From: Candidatus Poseidoniaceae archaeon
GTDB taxonomy: Archaea > Thermoplasmatota > Poseidoniia > Poseidoniales > Poseidoniaceae
DNA length: 64,000 nucleotides
Assembly (NCBI GenBank): GCA_949372645.1
Contig: CASIAP010000005.1
Location: 1 to 64,000 of the forward strand
Reading direction: 5' to 3'
In this document: in pieces, positions 7,465 to 19,089 of the stretch
Layout: each line of letters opens with the position of its first letter
Position numbering within the stretch: the first letter of the stretch is position 1
Notes under the pieces: model-generated
What the model saw: the letters and a program-made list of their open reading frames with translations, nothing else
The model's database searches: none
What the model was told of the DNA's origin: nothing
Program-made: the position numbers and the translations under genes

Positions 7465-10400
7465 TCACTGCTGGCTTTGAGCATACTGTAACGCGTATTG
7501 CTGGGCATAAGCGGCGGCTGTAGCCGCATCATAACCTTGCGAAGCAAACTGCTGGTAGTATTGCTGGTAAACCGCATCATCCATCACTGAAGCTGCGGCA
7601 ACTGGAGCTGCGGCAACTGGAGTTGCGGCGACTGGAGCTGCGGCAGCTGCCTGTGAGGCATATTGTTGAGCATAAGCACGAGCTGTTTCCTCTGGATATC
7701 CTTGAGCAATCAATTGTTGAACGTATTGTTCAGTTTGGTCAATAACTCCACCGAATCCAGTCTCGCCGACTTCATATCCTTTGGTGTCATCTTCTGAACC
7801 CTTCCGAATAAACAAGAGTGTCAAGAGAACAACCACAACCAAAACTATACCGATGAGTCCTGGTAAAATAAAACCAGAAAGGGCACTTTCTGTTCCATCC
7901 ACTTCCTCCGAACTTTGAGGTTCATTCCATTCCCCATCGACATAGGTCCAGTCGCCAGACCATTGGCACTTCCCATCGATATCAAGAATCCAAAATCCGC
8001 CTGCTAAGGCCTCTAGAGGTGGTTCAACACCCTTACAGGCCGGTAAAATAATATCAATCTGTTTGTACACAGCGTTGATATAATCACTCCCTTCGGAAAC
8101 CTTGATGTAAATCGTCAGATTTAATGCTTCATTCAAATATTTACGATCAAGTTTAAGATCAAGAGAAAATGTATCTCCATCTTTGAGTTTATCCTGTATG
8201 GAATAGTCACCTAATGTATCATTTTGAAACTTCTCAGTAGAAGTGCCAACATCCAAAAGGAAACGGCCAAAGGCAATTTCGACGGTCACGTCACCAGTTG
8301 CTGCACCTTCGTTTCCAGCCAATATCGTACCGGTAATGGTAATCTCATCTGTCTGTGCTTGGCAAGGTGTGTTATCTTCTGAAGCTTTTACACAGTCTTG
8401 ACCACCGATTAGCAGTGAATAATCAAAATCCGGAATTTCATCGCCATATGTTGGAGATACTACTTCGAAATACATTTTATGTTCCAAAGAGAATTTACCT
8501 GCACCGTCGAACACAATCAATTCGAATCGTATTTGAGTCGTTGCAGCGGTTGAGACATCATCAGGCTCTGTTTGATTCTTGAACGTGTAAGCAAACATTC
8601 CATTACTTGCAGATGTTTGAACAAACGAATGACCGGTAATATCGAAATTGTCATCATCCCATTCAGCATCGAACAAAACCCTCCATTCATACCGCTCAAT
8701 TCCATTTCCGTCAAGTGAATCCTCGTCAGAAGAATTACTTGCATCGAAGTAAATTGTAACTGCTCCAGTATCATCAAGAGTAATTCGATGGACGTCCCAA
8801 TCTTCCCCTTGAATGGTATTGGTGCCAATGTGTTCTACTTGATCTGCATATCCTTCACGCATATCGATTTGAGCATCTGCAATTGGCTGGAATGAATCTG
8901 CAAAGACATCGTTGGTTTGAACGGTTACAGAGATCATTCGTGAATGGCCCGCTGCATCGTGAAGAATGAGAGTAATATCCCATTCTACGCCTTGAGCGCA
9001 ACCGGTTGCAGAAGCAAGGTCAATCTTACAGAATGTCGCCACTGGAGATGTATCGGTGATATGGTCAGTACCCGTTGCCATGGTGCTACCAGACCAAGAA
9101 CTTGGACCATCAAGAATCCAATCGGTTTCAAGTGATTCAGTCGTTTCTGTTGTGTAAGAGAAAGTCAATTCAGCATTACTCTTGATATAGATATCTGCAT
9201 ATCCACCAGTACTCGCATTATTATCCGGTACAACACCGTTTATTGCGAGATCTAGGCCATTCCCAAGAACACCAAAACCAGTTGGATAAGGTGTGACTTG
9301 ATAATTGAGCATATTTCCAAGAAGAGGTAAGGTCGAGGAGTCAGCACGTTCAGAATGGGTTGCAACGTCGATGGTTGAAATGATCATTCCACCCGATTGG
9401 TAACTGCAGACGCCCAGAATCGTATTTTTCTGGTCAGCAAGCGTTCCATCTTGCCGAATAATTCGTTGAAGTGTACCCTCTTTCTTTGATTCACTGTCGC
9501 CACCACAAACTGCTGGAATAGCAGTCACGCTTTGCTTCGACGTATCCAAAACAGCAGTCGCAACTGTACCACTTCCATCAAAACCTTGGAAAGAAGACAA
9601 AGCCACATTCTCCATCAATGGATGATAGGGGTCTGCGAATTTTGTGTCACCAAATTCAATCGGAGGGGAATCATCACTGGTTCTCGAATTGATCGTCAAA
9701 TCCAATGGTAGCCTTAGATTAAGGTCATTCTCCGTCCCGTAGACTTGGCTTGATTGAGGCCCAAGGTGGGCTTGAATTGTTCCACCTGCGGACATGAAGT
9801 TATTCAGAGTATTTTTCCTCTGACCTGAACTAAGTTTTTGGAAGTATCCACGGCCATTATCTTCTGCCGAAAGAGTCGTTTGCCATGGCAGTACAATCTT
9901 GTCGTAATGTGTAAACCAGCCACTCAAGAAGTAGGTATCCCAGTCGTTAATCTCGAATTGTGTGTATGACATTCCAAGAATGTTAAGGTCTTCTTTAATT
10001 GTAGAAGTTCGAGTTGAGGTGTCGGAAAGAATTGCCACGTTGATTTGGTCAGCAAAGGTTGCATGGAAATAACGAACGTTACCAGATGGATTCCCGTTAC
10101 TCAGTTCAGCATCGAAACTAATGTTGTATTCGTGTCCATCCACCCAGCCATTCCATGGAGTGAAAGTCACATCATGAAGTTCGTTCGAGTTCAAACTTAC
10201 AGCTGGACCAGCTGTTGTAGAGTGGGCCGTATTGCTGCTGGTCATGTCATAGATGTTCATGTTAAAGATATAATCACCAGCAAGAACTCCATTTATTGCC
10301 TTAAATTCCCAATTGTGGGCTAAAGCACTATCAATTGGCATTACACATTCCAAGGTTTGGTCATTCAAACAAATGAGTTTGTTTGGTGCATAAAGTGTGA

Positions 10401-13400
10401 TATCGACAGATTCAACATTGAAGATCACAGTTTCCCTGTTATTGGAGACAGATAATTCATCATCATTAAACCAAGACTTCCCAACTGTTGAATTGTCAAA
10501 GATCGTTTCAACATCAATCTTATAGACACCTGAATAGAATTCATGATTTCCAACGATGTCAGATGAACTTTGTTCTGCATCCACATTTGTTCGGGAGATG
10601 GTGTAAGAATTGTCTTCAACGAATGTAAACTCTTGAAGACTTATATTGTTAAAAGCAACACCTTTGAAACCGTCATTAATACCGTTTCGTCCATCATCAT
10701 CGGATTGGAATTCGAAGTTAATATCAATGGTTGAGCCAGCGAGGGATGTGCATTCATAGGCCCAATTCCCAGTGTTTGCATCAGTGGTATTGAGCATATA
10801 CAAGTGAGTCAAATCAATACTTGTAGTTTGGACAAGATCATTGGTGTTGAAGAAAACATTGTAATTACCAGCTGTACCATCGGTTGAAGCATCATCACCA
10901 ATGTAAGAGATTTCACTAAAGTCGATTGGTTCAGAAGCGTTGACGATGTTATCACCGTTTTCATCTTCTTGGCAAGTTCCATCTTCATTATAATCGTTCC
11001 ATTGCCCCATAACCACACTGCTGTAAGTTGCACCATCACGTAGAATATCAAGAGTCATTGCTGCATAATCATTGACATCGACAATAGTGGTTCCATCAGA
11101 ATCGATTCCATAGAAGGTATCGGCATAGTATTCGAAATTAAGGGATACGAAGTCACCGCTCATTGAAGTCAAATCTACATCAGGGATAGTAAGCGTTTCA
11201 TTGGCCCAAAGGTCACCATATCCGTTGGAACCCGTATCACAAGGATGTCCAAACCAATAGGCATAGCCTGTGTTGAAAATCTTATCTTGGCAACTCGCTT
11301 CACCATAGATTGCACCTTGAGGGTTTTGGCTTTCTTCATATCGGTAGCCTGCTGCCCCGCCTTCAAAGTTCTCTTCACACAAAGCACTTGGAGTGCCACA
11401 GTAAATATCAGAAGGAGTGGCAGAATAAACAGTTGCCTTGACATCAAAATCAACTGGTGTATTACCCCAGTTATTGGTAGCCACTTCAATGTCGAAGACG
11501 CCTTCTGCATACAATCCACCGGGATTGAAATACTCGAGACCTTCAACCATTGGGTCATAGAGATTGAATGGTGTGATATATCCGATGATTTCATCATTTT
11601 GAGATTGTTCATCCCATGAATTGCCGGAAAGTGTTGCGGATATACGATAGGTCGTATCATTCAGCAAATCAGCTGTAATCGAAGAAGTATATTCTTGTCC
11701 TGGGCCAAGGTTGTTGAGATTAATGCTTGTCTGTTGAACCTGTGGGTTTGTCTCGAAAGCAGTCGTCTGCTTCCAAATACTCAGGTTGTCAACTGCATAT
11801 CCATCTCGGCCTGTCCATAGACTTTCATTATCATCAGAAATCGAACCTTCAAAACCAGTTCGGAGACGGAATCGAATATCGACGGTCTCACCAGCCCAAG
11901 GGCTGAGGTCGAAGGCGCCAACGCCTTCTTCAGTGAAGTTATTCCAACCATAGTAGGTTCCGAATGAATAGACTCCGTAGTAATAAATTCCTTCAGGTGC
12001 GCCACCGATGGATTGTTTGTACATTCTGTCCATGTCAAATCCGCCCCACATTGATTCACCAGATGCACATGCACCAGCGATTTGAGCTGTTTGAGGGCAG
12101 GAAAGAGTAGACCAGCCTGTTTCAACACTGCCGATTTCAATCATTGCGATGTCATCCCAGACATCTCCAGCAAGGTATTGTCCGTTCGCATCCAAACTTC
12201 CCAGCACACCGTGTCCAAGGTGTTGGAACAGTTCGAGACTCATGAAAGCACGATCTGAGCCGGTCAAATCGACGTCTTCGAGAACCATTGCATCGTCCCA
12301 GTTTCGTCCGTATCCAGTCCAAGTGTCTCCACTGGAGTTGGTATCAGAGTAACCTGCCCACATGAAATCAGTTGGGTTGAGGTAATTCGCTGAAACGTTT
12401 GGATCATTGTTTCCATCGGTTGCACCCGTGGAATGGTTGGTTTCTTCGTGCCAGTATGTTGATTGATCAACATATTCTTCGTAGGACCACGTACATCCAC
12501 TACAGGATGCCTTGTTCTCTGGGGCATCCCAATCCATTTCGTAAACGGAAGTGTTGGATGAGTTCGCTTGGTCGACAACCTTCAACTCGACGTTGAGGGT
12601 CGCTTGTTGACCGTTGAGGACATCCATTCCGGTGTTGGTAACGGTGACGTTGATGTCACGAGTTCCTTCGCCGACAACGCCGTAGAATTTGTCAACAGGA
12701 GAAAACTCAATTGAAGAGACTGACAAATCTTTGCTGTCCATTTCAATGACAGAGATGGTGTCGTATTGTCCTTCCCAGCCGAAATTGTCTCTCCAGCCAG
12801 AGAATCGCCAATTTGCATGACCCACGACCAAATCGTCAGCTGAGTTAGCTGAACCTGCGAGTTGGCCTACGTCAACTACATTCGGGCGACGGCCTGAAGC
12901 ATACGACAACGGGCTTAAATGGCCGCCATTACCGTCTGAAAGAGTCACTTGGACCGTAGTTGGGAAATTCAAAAAGAATGAAGAAGTTGAACCGCCAGCA
13001 GAATCGGTCGTGTTTTGTTGATAAGCAATTGTCGGGTTAATGAAATCAGGCTCTTGATCGCCGTTCAAATCAGTAACTGCTACTTGCCAAGAGATGTAGG
13101 GGCCAAAATAAGCCAATGTCGGTGAGTTCCAAGTACCAACTGCGGAAGAGGTAACATACGTAACATTCTCCAAGTTGGCATCGTTGAGCACCATGACATC
13201 AATGACACCGTCTTTATCCATGTCCCCGATATCAAAATTTTCTGAAGTGACCGTGTTCATGTTAATGACGTGAGAGTTTGGTGGAGGATTGGTTGCACTG
13301 AATGTATAGGTAGCGGGATAGGTGTTGGTTAGACAACTGAACTCAATGATGCTCATATTGTCGTCATTACCTGGATTGGTGACTTGGCCTGAGCTGTAAT

Positions 13401-14190
13401 CAAGACCTTCACCACGATGAAGCCAAATATCATCATCAGTGCATGTGCCTGAGAGTCCACCTGTTTCGGTTTCTCCCCAGTCGCCAACTTCCATATTTCG
13501 GTATGTATTTTGCTGAGAGGATCCAAGAGTGGTGATCAATCCTTGCGTGTTGCTTGTGATTGGTCCACGGTATGTTACGACCCGTTGAGTGGTAATATCA
13601 GCCAACAAATCGAGGACGTATACGTCATCGTTTCCGTCTTGATTCGCATCGCCCACGGCAAGGTCCCAAGCCCAGAAGTGAGTAAATCGAGCACCAATAC
13701 TCCATGATTTTTCATCACAGCCACCGTTTTCGATGATGGTGACGTTTCCAGGTTCGCCAGCAGGTGCACCGTTAGCATCGGTCTTGAACGGGTTGTTTCG
13801 TTGGAAGATGACGATATCAGTGGCTGAGTCGCCAGTGAACTCACCAACTTCGATAAATTGAACATTTGAGAAGTCGTCCCATTCAGCGTTACGGCTCGTG
13901 TTCTTTGAAACCCAAATGTCTTGACGTTCGCTAAAATCGCCATTACCATCATTCCAGAGAATAGAGATCGTGTGCGTTCCATCTGTTGCCATAGCCAAAT
14001 CGTTGAAACCATCACAATTGAAATCTCCAATCGCTACATCATGCGGGTCGCGGTTGGTTGTGTATGAACGAGCCACAGACGCACTGGCTGTAGAAGCAAT
14101 GGCAAGGGTTGTCGAAAGTAACATCAGCATAACGAGAAACATGCTTAGGGCGCGGCTCTTGAGGTGGTGGTTCTTGGGAATCATCAACAT
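7465..14190 (-). CDS. Giant exported FG-GAP-type repeat protein with C-terminal TM and Gln/Ala-rich cytoplasmic tail
   Basis: The ORF is open from 14286; the start is chosen at MLMIPKNHHLKSRALSMFLVMLMLLSTTLAIASTASA (signal). Motifs DVAIGDFNCDGFNDLAMAT and VGDANQDGNDDVYVLD. TM LSGFILPGLIGIVLVVVVLLTLLFIRK. Confidence 0.85.
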   Translation of the reverse strand: MLMIPKNHHLKSRALSMFLVMLMLLSTTLAIASTASASVARSYTTNRDPHDVAIGDFNCDGFNDLAMATDGTHTISILWNDGNGDFSERQDIWVSKNTSRNAEWDDFSNVQFIEVGEFTGDSATDIVIFQRNNPFKTDANGAPAGEPGNVTIIENGGCDEKSWSIGARFTHFWAWDLAVGDANQDGNDDVYVLDLLADITTQRVVTYRGPITSNTQGLITTLGSSQQNTYRNMEVGDWGETETGGLSGTCTDDDIWLHRGEGLDYSSGQVTNPGNDDNMSIIEFSCLTNTYPATYTFSATNPPPNSHVINMNTVTSENFDIGDMDKDGVIDVMVLNDANLENVTYVTSSAVGTWNSPTLAYFGPYISWQVAVTDLNGDQEPDFINPTIAYQQNTTDSAGGSTSSFFLNFPTTVQVTLSDGNGGHLSPLSYASGRRPNVVDVGQLAGSANSADDLVVGHANWRFSGWRDNFGWEGQYDTISVIEMDSKDLSVSSIEFSPVDKFYGVVGEGTRDINVTVTNTGMDVLNGQQATLNVELKVVDQANSSNTSVYEMDWDAPENKASCSGCTWSYEEYVDQSTYWHEETNHSTGATDGNNDPNVSANYLNPTDFMWAGYSDTNSSGDTWTGYGRNWDDAMVLEDVDLTGSDRAFMSLELFQHLGHGVLGSLDANGQYLAGDVWDDIAMIEIGSVETGWSTLSCPQTAQIAGACASGESMWGGFDMDRMYKQSIGGAPEGIYYYGVYSFGTYYGWNNFTEEGVGAFDLSPWAGETVDIRFRLRTGFEGSISDDNESLWTGRDGYAVDNLSIWKQTTAFETNPQVQQTSINLNNLGPGQEYTSSITADLLNDTTYRISATLSGNSWDEQSQNDEIIGYITPFNLYDPMVEGLEYFNPGGLYAEGVFDIEVATNNWGNTPVDFDVKATVYSATPSDIYCGTPSALCEENFEGGAAGYRYEESQNPQGAIYGEASCQDKIFNTGYAYWFGHPCDTGSNGYGDLWANETLTIPDVDLTSMSGDFVSLNFEYYADTFYGIDSDGTTIVDVNDYAAMTLDILRDGATYSSVVMGQWNDYNEDGTCQEDENGDNIVNASEPIDFSEISYIGDDASTDGTAGNYNVFFNTNDLVQTTSIDLTHLYMLNTTDANTGNWAYECTSLAGSTIDINFEFQSDDDGRNGINDGFKGVAFNNISLQEFTFVEDNSYTISRTNVDAEQSSSDIVGNHEFYSGVYKIDVETIFDNSTVGKSWFNDDELSVSNNRETVIFNVESVDITLYAPNKLICLNDQTLECVMPIDSALAHNWEFKAINGVLAGDYIFNMNIYDMTSSNTAHSTTAGPAVSLNSNELHDVTFTPWNGWVDGHEYNISFDAELSNGNPSGNVRYFHATFADQINVAILSDTSTRTSTIKEDLNILGMSYTQFEINDWDTYFLSGWFTHYDKIVLPWQTTLSAEDNGRGYFQKLSSGQRKNTLNNFMSAGGTIQAHLGPQSSQVYGTENDLNLRLPLDLTINSRTSDDSPPIEFGDTKFADPYHPLMENVALSSFQGFDGSGTVATAVLDTSKQSVTAIPAVCGGDSESKKEGTLQRIIRQDGTLADQKNTILGVCSYQSGGMIISTIDVATHSERADSSTLPLLGNMLNYQVTPYPTGFGVLGNGLDLAINGVVPDNNASTGGYADIYIKSNAELTFSYTTETTESLETDWILDGPSSWSGSTMATGTDHITDTSPVATFCKIDLASATGCAQGVEWDITLILHDAAGHSRMISVTVQTNDVFADSFQPIADAQIDMREGYADQVEHIGTNTIQGEDWDVHRITLDDTGAVTIYFDASNSSDEDSLDGNGIERYEWRVLFDAEWDDDNFDITGHSFVQTSASNGMFAYTFKNQTEPDDVSTAATTQIRFELIVFDGAGKFSLEHKMYFEVVSPTYGDEIPDFDYSLLIGGQDCVKASEDNTPCQAQTDEITITGTILAGNEGAATGDVTVEIAFGRFLLDVGTSTEKFQNDTLGDYSIQDKLKDGDTFSLDLKLDRKYLNEALNLTIYIKVSEGSDYINAVYKQIDIILPACKGVEPPLEALAGGFWILDIDGKCQWSGDWTYVDGEWNEPQSSEEVDGTESALSGFILPGLIGIVLVVVVLLTLLFIRKGSEDDTKGYEVGETGFGGVIDQTEQYVQQLIAQGYPEETARAYAQQYASQAAAAAPVAATPVAAAPVAAASVMDDAVYQQYYQQFASQGYDAATAAAYAQQYALQYAQSQQ

Positions 14191-14343
14191 CACTAATCTT
14201 CTCCAACCTCTGTTGCACTTTAATTCCTTTGCTTTCCAGTTCCAAGCGAAATCCGTAATAATGCTACGCAGTGGGGCGAATAACATGTCAGATTCACGTT
14301 TGGAACCTTTTTAAAATTCTCGTAAAGTTTCAACTTGGTTTTT

Positions 14344-15015
14344 TTAGAACTTACCTGCTAACCATCGAGGAGAAGGGCCCCATCCAGTTGCATCGCCACC
14401 GTGTACTTTGACAAGCTTTCCAGCAGAGAAAAGAGATTCAAGCCAAACCTCAAGTTTTGAACCTTCTCGTCCACCTAACTTTTTACTCGCAATCTCCTCA
14501 ATATCTTCTGTTTTGAGGGCTGTTATTCCGTATTCTCGGACAACAAGATGGAGGAGTTCACGAAGCCATGCTTCCGCAATAGGATCCACACTCATTGCCC
14601 CTTGAACGGGTTGGGGAGGTTCCATCTCTTCCAAAGTCGCCATCAGTTCAATCGGGTCAGGGCGAATAGGTGCTTTGAGGCCAAGTAATTCGAGTTCTTC
14701 AGCGAGATTTAACTTACCAATAGGGCGACGAACAACTGGTATTCGAGAGGGGTCAGGAGTTGGACCCATGTCGGCTGGTTTTTTATTCATCGGAGCGTCG
14801 CTGTCTTCCTTCAACTCCTCTTCGGTTGGAATCTTAATGCCTGAAGTATTTGTTGCCCGAACTTTAGACGCGATTGGCATAGTCCATCCTACGCCTTCTA
14901 ATCCGAGTTCTCCCACTCGTTGCTTTACCCAAGGTGCTTCACCTTCAAGAAGAACTTGGACATCGTGCTCGTCTGAACGAAAACGATAACGAACTTGCCC
15001 TCTGAGTTCAGCCAT
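14344..15015 (-). CDS. Conserved hypothetical protein
   Basis: 223 aa ORF with a normal composition and no strong competing frame. Confidence 0.65.
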   Translation of the reverse strand: MAELRGQVRYRFRSDEHDVQVLLEGEAPWVKQRVGELGLEGVGWTMPIASKVRATNTSGIKIPTEEELKEDSDAPMNKKPADMGPTPDPSRIPVVRRPIGKLNLAEELELLGLKAPIRPDPIELMATLEEMEPPQPVQGAMSVDPIAEAWLRELLHLVVREYGITALKTEDIEEIASKKLGGREGSKLEVWLESLFSAGKLVKVHGGDATGWGPSPRWLAGKF

Positions 15016-15071
15016 TCATCTCAATCCATTTTGCAGTGGCTAATCAACTTGGTGATGTCGATGTTCTCTTT

Positions 15072-17741
15072 TTATTCCGATTTCGCAAGTTGGCGAAGAA
15101 CTGTATGTAAAATACCGCCGTTTCGATAATACTCGACTTCAACCGGTGTATCAAGCCTCACTTGAGCTTGGAAATTTGAACTCTCTCCACTCGGATGAAG
15201 GGCAGTAACCGTAAGCATTTGCAAGGGTTGGACGTCATCTCCAACAGGAATTGAATAGGATTCAGTACCATCGAGACCGAGCGTTTCATGCGATTCACCT
15301 TCTACAAAAGTGAGGGGAAGTACACCCATTCCAACAAGGTTAGAACGGTGGATTCTTTCAAAGGAAGTTGCAATGACTGCTTCAACACCAAGGAGATACG
15401 TACCTTTGGCAGCCCAATCTCGTGAAGAACCGGTACCATATTGACTTCCAGCGAGAACAACCTTTGCTCCGGCATAGGAATGTGCAGCATCATACACAGA
15501 AACGACTTCGCCCGTGTTGAAATCCATTGCATATCCACCTTCGGTTCCAGGAGCCATTTGATTACGAATTCGGACATTGGCAAATGTCCCTCGCATCATA
15601 ATCTCATGATTCCCCCTACGGCTACCAAAGGAATTGAAATCTCCTTTCGCTACATTACGTTCCACTAACCATTTCCCAGCAGGCCCATCTGCAGGGAAGG
15701 CTCCAGCAGGAGAAATGTGGTCGGTTGTAATCGAATCACCTAACTTTAACAGAACTCGAGCATCATCGATACTGGTAATCGGTTGAGGTTCTGGAGAAAG
15801 ACCGGAGAAGAAGGTCGGTAATCGAATGTAGGTCGAATCGGTTTGCCAAGGGTACAGAGGGCTGGGTTCGGAAGGGATACTGTCCCAACGAGGTTCATTC
15901 ATTGCATCTGCATACCGTTGACGGAACATATCTGGTGTAATTACACTCAGTGCTTCAGCCAACTGCTCATCACTCGGCCACAAATCACTCAGCATCACTG
16001 GTGTGCCGTCCTTTGAGATGCCAACTGGCTCAGTTGCCAAATCAATTTCTAAAGAACCTGCTAGTGCATAAGCGACTACGAGAGGTGGACTTGCCAAATA
16101 TGACGCTTTGACTTTACCATGTACACGACCTTCAAAATTTCGGTTTCCAGAGATGACTGAACCTACAATAAGACCTGCTTCATCAACGGCTGCTTCAATC
16201 TCTTCAGGAAGGGGCCCTGAGTTACCAATGCACGTAGTACAACCGTAACCAACAACGTGGAATCCCAGAGCGTTCAAATCTTCTTGCAGCCCGGATGCCT
16301 CGTAGTATTCAGTTACAACTCGACTACCAGGTGCAAGTGAAGTTTTGACCCATGGTTTGACTTCAAGGCCGTGAGCACGTGCATTACGTGCAAGAAGACC
16401 TGCAGCGAGCATGACCCCTGGGTTTGAGGTGTTGGTACACGAGGTAATTGCAGCGATGACAACGTCACCATGATTGAGATCATAGGTCTGACCGTCCCGT
16501 TCGACGATGGCGCCATTCGAGAGTTGTTCAGTGGAAAGACCGTGCCCATGATGCCCAAGTTCACTGGTGAGTGATTCCTTGAAATGATGTTTCATGTTGG
16601 TGAGATCTACTCGGTCTTGAGGGCGCTTGGGACCGGCGAGAGCTGGTTGAACTGTTGAAAGATCAAGTTCCAAAGTATCGGTATATGATTTTTCAGCATC
16701 ACCAGGTGAAAACCACAAGCCTTGAGCACGAGCATAGGCTTCGACTCCGGCGATTGCATCATCTTCGCGACCGCTTAAGCGAAGGTATTCGAGTGTACGT
16801 TCATCGACAGGGAAAAAGCCACACGTAGCACCGTATTCTGGCGCCATATTGGCAATAGTTGCTCGGTCAGCCAAGGTGAGAACAGACATCCCAGGTCCAA
16901 AGAATTCTACGAACTTTCCAACAACGCCGTGATTGCGAAGGATTTCTACGATTCGTAAGGTCATGTCAGTTGCTGTCACTCCGGGATTAAGAGCACCAGT
17001 GAGGCGCATTCCAACCACATCAGGAGCAAGCATGTAGATGGGTTGGCCGAGCATAACTGCTTCAGCCTCAATTCCACCAACACCCCAGCCAAGAACACCA
17101 AGACCGTTGATCATCGTGGTGTGTGAATCGGTTCCAACCAATGTGTCTGCAAGCCAAATCCCATCTTCTTGACGGGCAACACTGGCAAGATACTCGAGAT
17201 TAACTTGATGGACAATTCCACGTGAAGGAGGGACTGCTTGGAAATTATCTAAGGATTGTTGGCCCCATTTAAGGAAAGTGTAACGTTCCATGTTTCGATG
17301 GTATTCAATATCAAGGTTGAGTTGTAAAGCATCACTATGACCTCCATCAACATCGACTTGAACCGAATGGTCAATGACCAAATCGACTGGAACTTGAGGA
17401 TTGACCTTTTCAGGATCGCCACCCATTTCGACCATGGCGTCACGGAGTGCTGCTAAATCGACAACTGCAGGGACTCCAGTAAAATCTTGGAGAATCACTC
17501 GTGAAGGGCGGAACGGTATTTCGCCACGTTCGCCGTTTGGCGTCCATCCAGCAATGTTTCGAATGTCTTCATCTCGAACAAGGAAACCGTCGTGACCTCG
17601 GAGGGCACCTTCAAGCAATATTCGAATCGAATAGGGGAGAGAGGACGTGTCGATTCCATTTTCATCAAGCCCATCAAGGGCAAAATACTCTCCGCCAACC
17701 GAGAGACTGCGGCGAGCATTGTAAGGGTCGAGAGGCGTCAT
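15072..17741 (-). CDS. acnA: Aconitate hydratase (AcnA type)
   Basis: [72 protein letters not shown]. These are hallmark aconitase A motifs. Confidence 0.95.
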   Translation of the reverse strand: MTPLDPYNARRSLSVGGEYFALDGLDENGIDTSSLPYSIRILLEGALRGHDGFLVRDEDIRNIAGWTPNGERGEIPFRPSRVILQDFTGVPAVVDLAALRDAMVEMGGDPEKVNPQVPVDLVIDHSVQVDVDGGHSDALQLNLDIEYHRNMERYTFLKWGQQSLDNFQAVPPSRGIVHQVNLEYLASVARQEDGIWLADTLVGTDSHTTMINGLGVLGWGVGGIEAEAVMLGQPIYMLAPDVVGMRLTGALNPGVTATDMTLRIVEILRNHGVVGKFVEFFGPGMSVLTLADRATIANMAPEYGATCGFFPVDERTLEYLRLSGREDDAIAGVEAYARAQGLWFSPGDAEKSYTDTLELDLSTVQPALAGPKRPQDRVDLTNMKHHFKESLTSELGHHGHGLSTEQLSNGAIVERDGQTYDLNHGDVVIAAITSCTNTSNPGVMLAAGLLARNARAHGLEVKPWVKTSLAPGSRVVTEYYEASGLQEDLNALGFHVVGYGCTTCIGNSGPLPEEIEAAVDEAGLIVGSVISGNRNFEGRVHGKVKASYLASPPLVVAYALAGSLEIDLATEPVGISKDGTPVMLSDLWPSDEQLAEALSVITPDMFRQRYADAMNEPRWDSIPSEPSPLYPWQTDSTYIRLPTFFSGLSPEPQPITSIDDARVLLKLGDSITTDHISPAGAFPADGPAGKWLVERNVAKGDFNSFGSRRGNHEIMMRGTFANVRIRNQMAPGTEGGYAMDFNTGEVVSVYDAAHSYAGAKVVLAGSQYGTGSSRDWAAKGTYLLGVEAVIATSFERIHRSNLVGMGVLPLTFVEGESHETLGLDGTESYSIPVGDDVQPLQMLTVTALHPSGESSNFQAQVRLDTPVEVEYYRNGGILHTVLRQLAKSE

Positions 17742-17820
17742 GGTTCAAGCCATACGGCTCTCGTCTATGAACAAAACCCTTCATCGAGTTTGGATGAAGT
17801 GCAGGTTGAGAATCGTTGGC

Positions 17821-18897
17821 TCACCAGAATTGGTACCAAGGTTCGCCAGCATCATCGCCGAATGTGGCTCTTTCCAAAGTCACCGGTTCAACAGGGGTGC
17901 TTCCATCAACCAATACAGCATCGATTTTATCGATGATGTCTTGGCCTTCGATGACCTTACCAAAGACGGTGTGAACACGATCAAGGTGGGACGGTGGATT
18001 ACTACTTGGTGAGACAATAAAGAATTGTGAACCACCTGTATTGTCTGCACTTGTTTTCGCCATTGAAAGGGCATAGGGTTCGTGGATTAATCCATTGTCT
18101 GCCTCATCAGGAAGAGTCCATTCAGTCTTTGAACAATCACTCGAAGAGGAGGCTGCGACACCATTGCAATATCCAGACCAAATAACTGCATGTCCGCCCG
18201 TACCATCGGAATTCGTGAAGTCGCCACCTTGCAGCATGAAACCTTGTATGATTCGGTGATAAATTGTTTCATCATAGTGACCTTCACTTACTAATGCTTT
18301 GAAGTTTTCAACATGCATTGGAGCGTCATCGGCATACAATTCAATGATAACAGTACCCGATTCTTGGACACCATCGGGGTTGGTCCAACTCATTTCAAAA
18401 GTCACTTCATCGCCATAGGTCTTCGGCGATGTAATGATTCCAAGTCCAGCCAACAGAAGGATGATACTGGCAACAAAAGCAAAAGCGCCAGCAACGGTCG
18501 GCGTGCCATCGTTGACCAATCGAGGAATGACGCTTTCACTGATTCTCTTATCTTGCATTTCATTGAGAACCTCATTATATGACGCATTCGATTTTTTGTC
18601 CTTAGGATTGAGGTCAACAGATTCCCGTAGCAGGGAAGCTGCCTTTCGGTACTCGGACTTGGAGTTACTTCGTTGTGCTATTTTATGAGTTGCTTCTCCA
18701 GCAAGACGGAGCGTTGTAGCATGGGATCCACTCGGGTCAACTTCCCTCAATGCAAGAAGAGCCCCTTCAGGCTTCCCTTTGGAGATTAACTTCTCGGCTT
18801 TGGTCCAAGCACTTTTTCGGTTTTCTTCAGAATCAAAGGGGGTTTTCTTCTGAACTTTGTCTACACTCGATTTAACCTTATCTTGAGAGTCCGCCAT
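17821..18897 (-). CDS. Membrane-anchored cyclophilin-type peptidyl-prolyl cis-trans isomerase
   Basis: YHRIIQGFMLQGGDFTNSDGTGG, LSMAKTSADNTGGSQFFIV, VFGKVIEGQDIIDKI. An upstream TM (VAGAFAFVASIILLLAGLGII) is preceded by a TPR-like soluble region. Confidence 0.9.
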   Translation of the reverse strand: MADSQDKVKSSVDKVQKKTPFDSEENRKSAWTKAEKLISKGKPEGALLALREVDPSGSHATTLRLAGEATHKIAQRSNSKSEYRKAASLLRESVDLNPKDKKSNASYNEVLNEMQDKRISESVIPRLVNDGTPTVAGAFAFVASIILLLAGLGIITSPKTYGDEVTFEMSWTNPDGVQESGTVIIELYADDAPMHVENFKALVSEGHYDETIYHRIIQGFMLQGGDFTNSDGTGGHAVIWSGYCNGVAASSSSDCSKTEWTLPDEADNGLIHEPYALSMAKTSADNTGGSQFFIVSPSSNPPSHLDRVHTVFGKVIEGQDIIDKIDAVLVDGSTPVEPVTLERATFGDDAGEPWYQFW

Positions 18898-19089
18898 AAA
18901 CCTCCGAGAAGGGGTGGGTTTTTGAGTCTCACGGCCCGAAAGGAAATACTTTGCAATTGAATTGTAGGCTGAAAGGAGTCGTTTTTGCGGACTTGCGCAT
19001 CAACATGTTCAAAGGGTGTATGCTAAACCCAGCGATAAGAGAGCCAAGTGCAGAATCACAATGGACTCTCACACAGGGGAAAAAAAACA

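Noticed and set aside
14287-14343. AT-rich tract possibly containing a TATA box for the giant gene
   Set aside because: Cannot be separated from background AT-richness without transcription start data.
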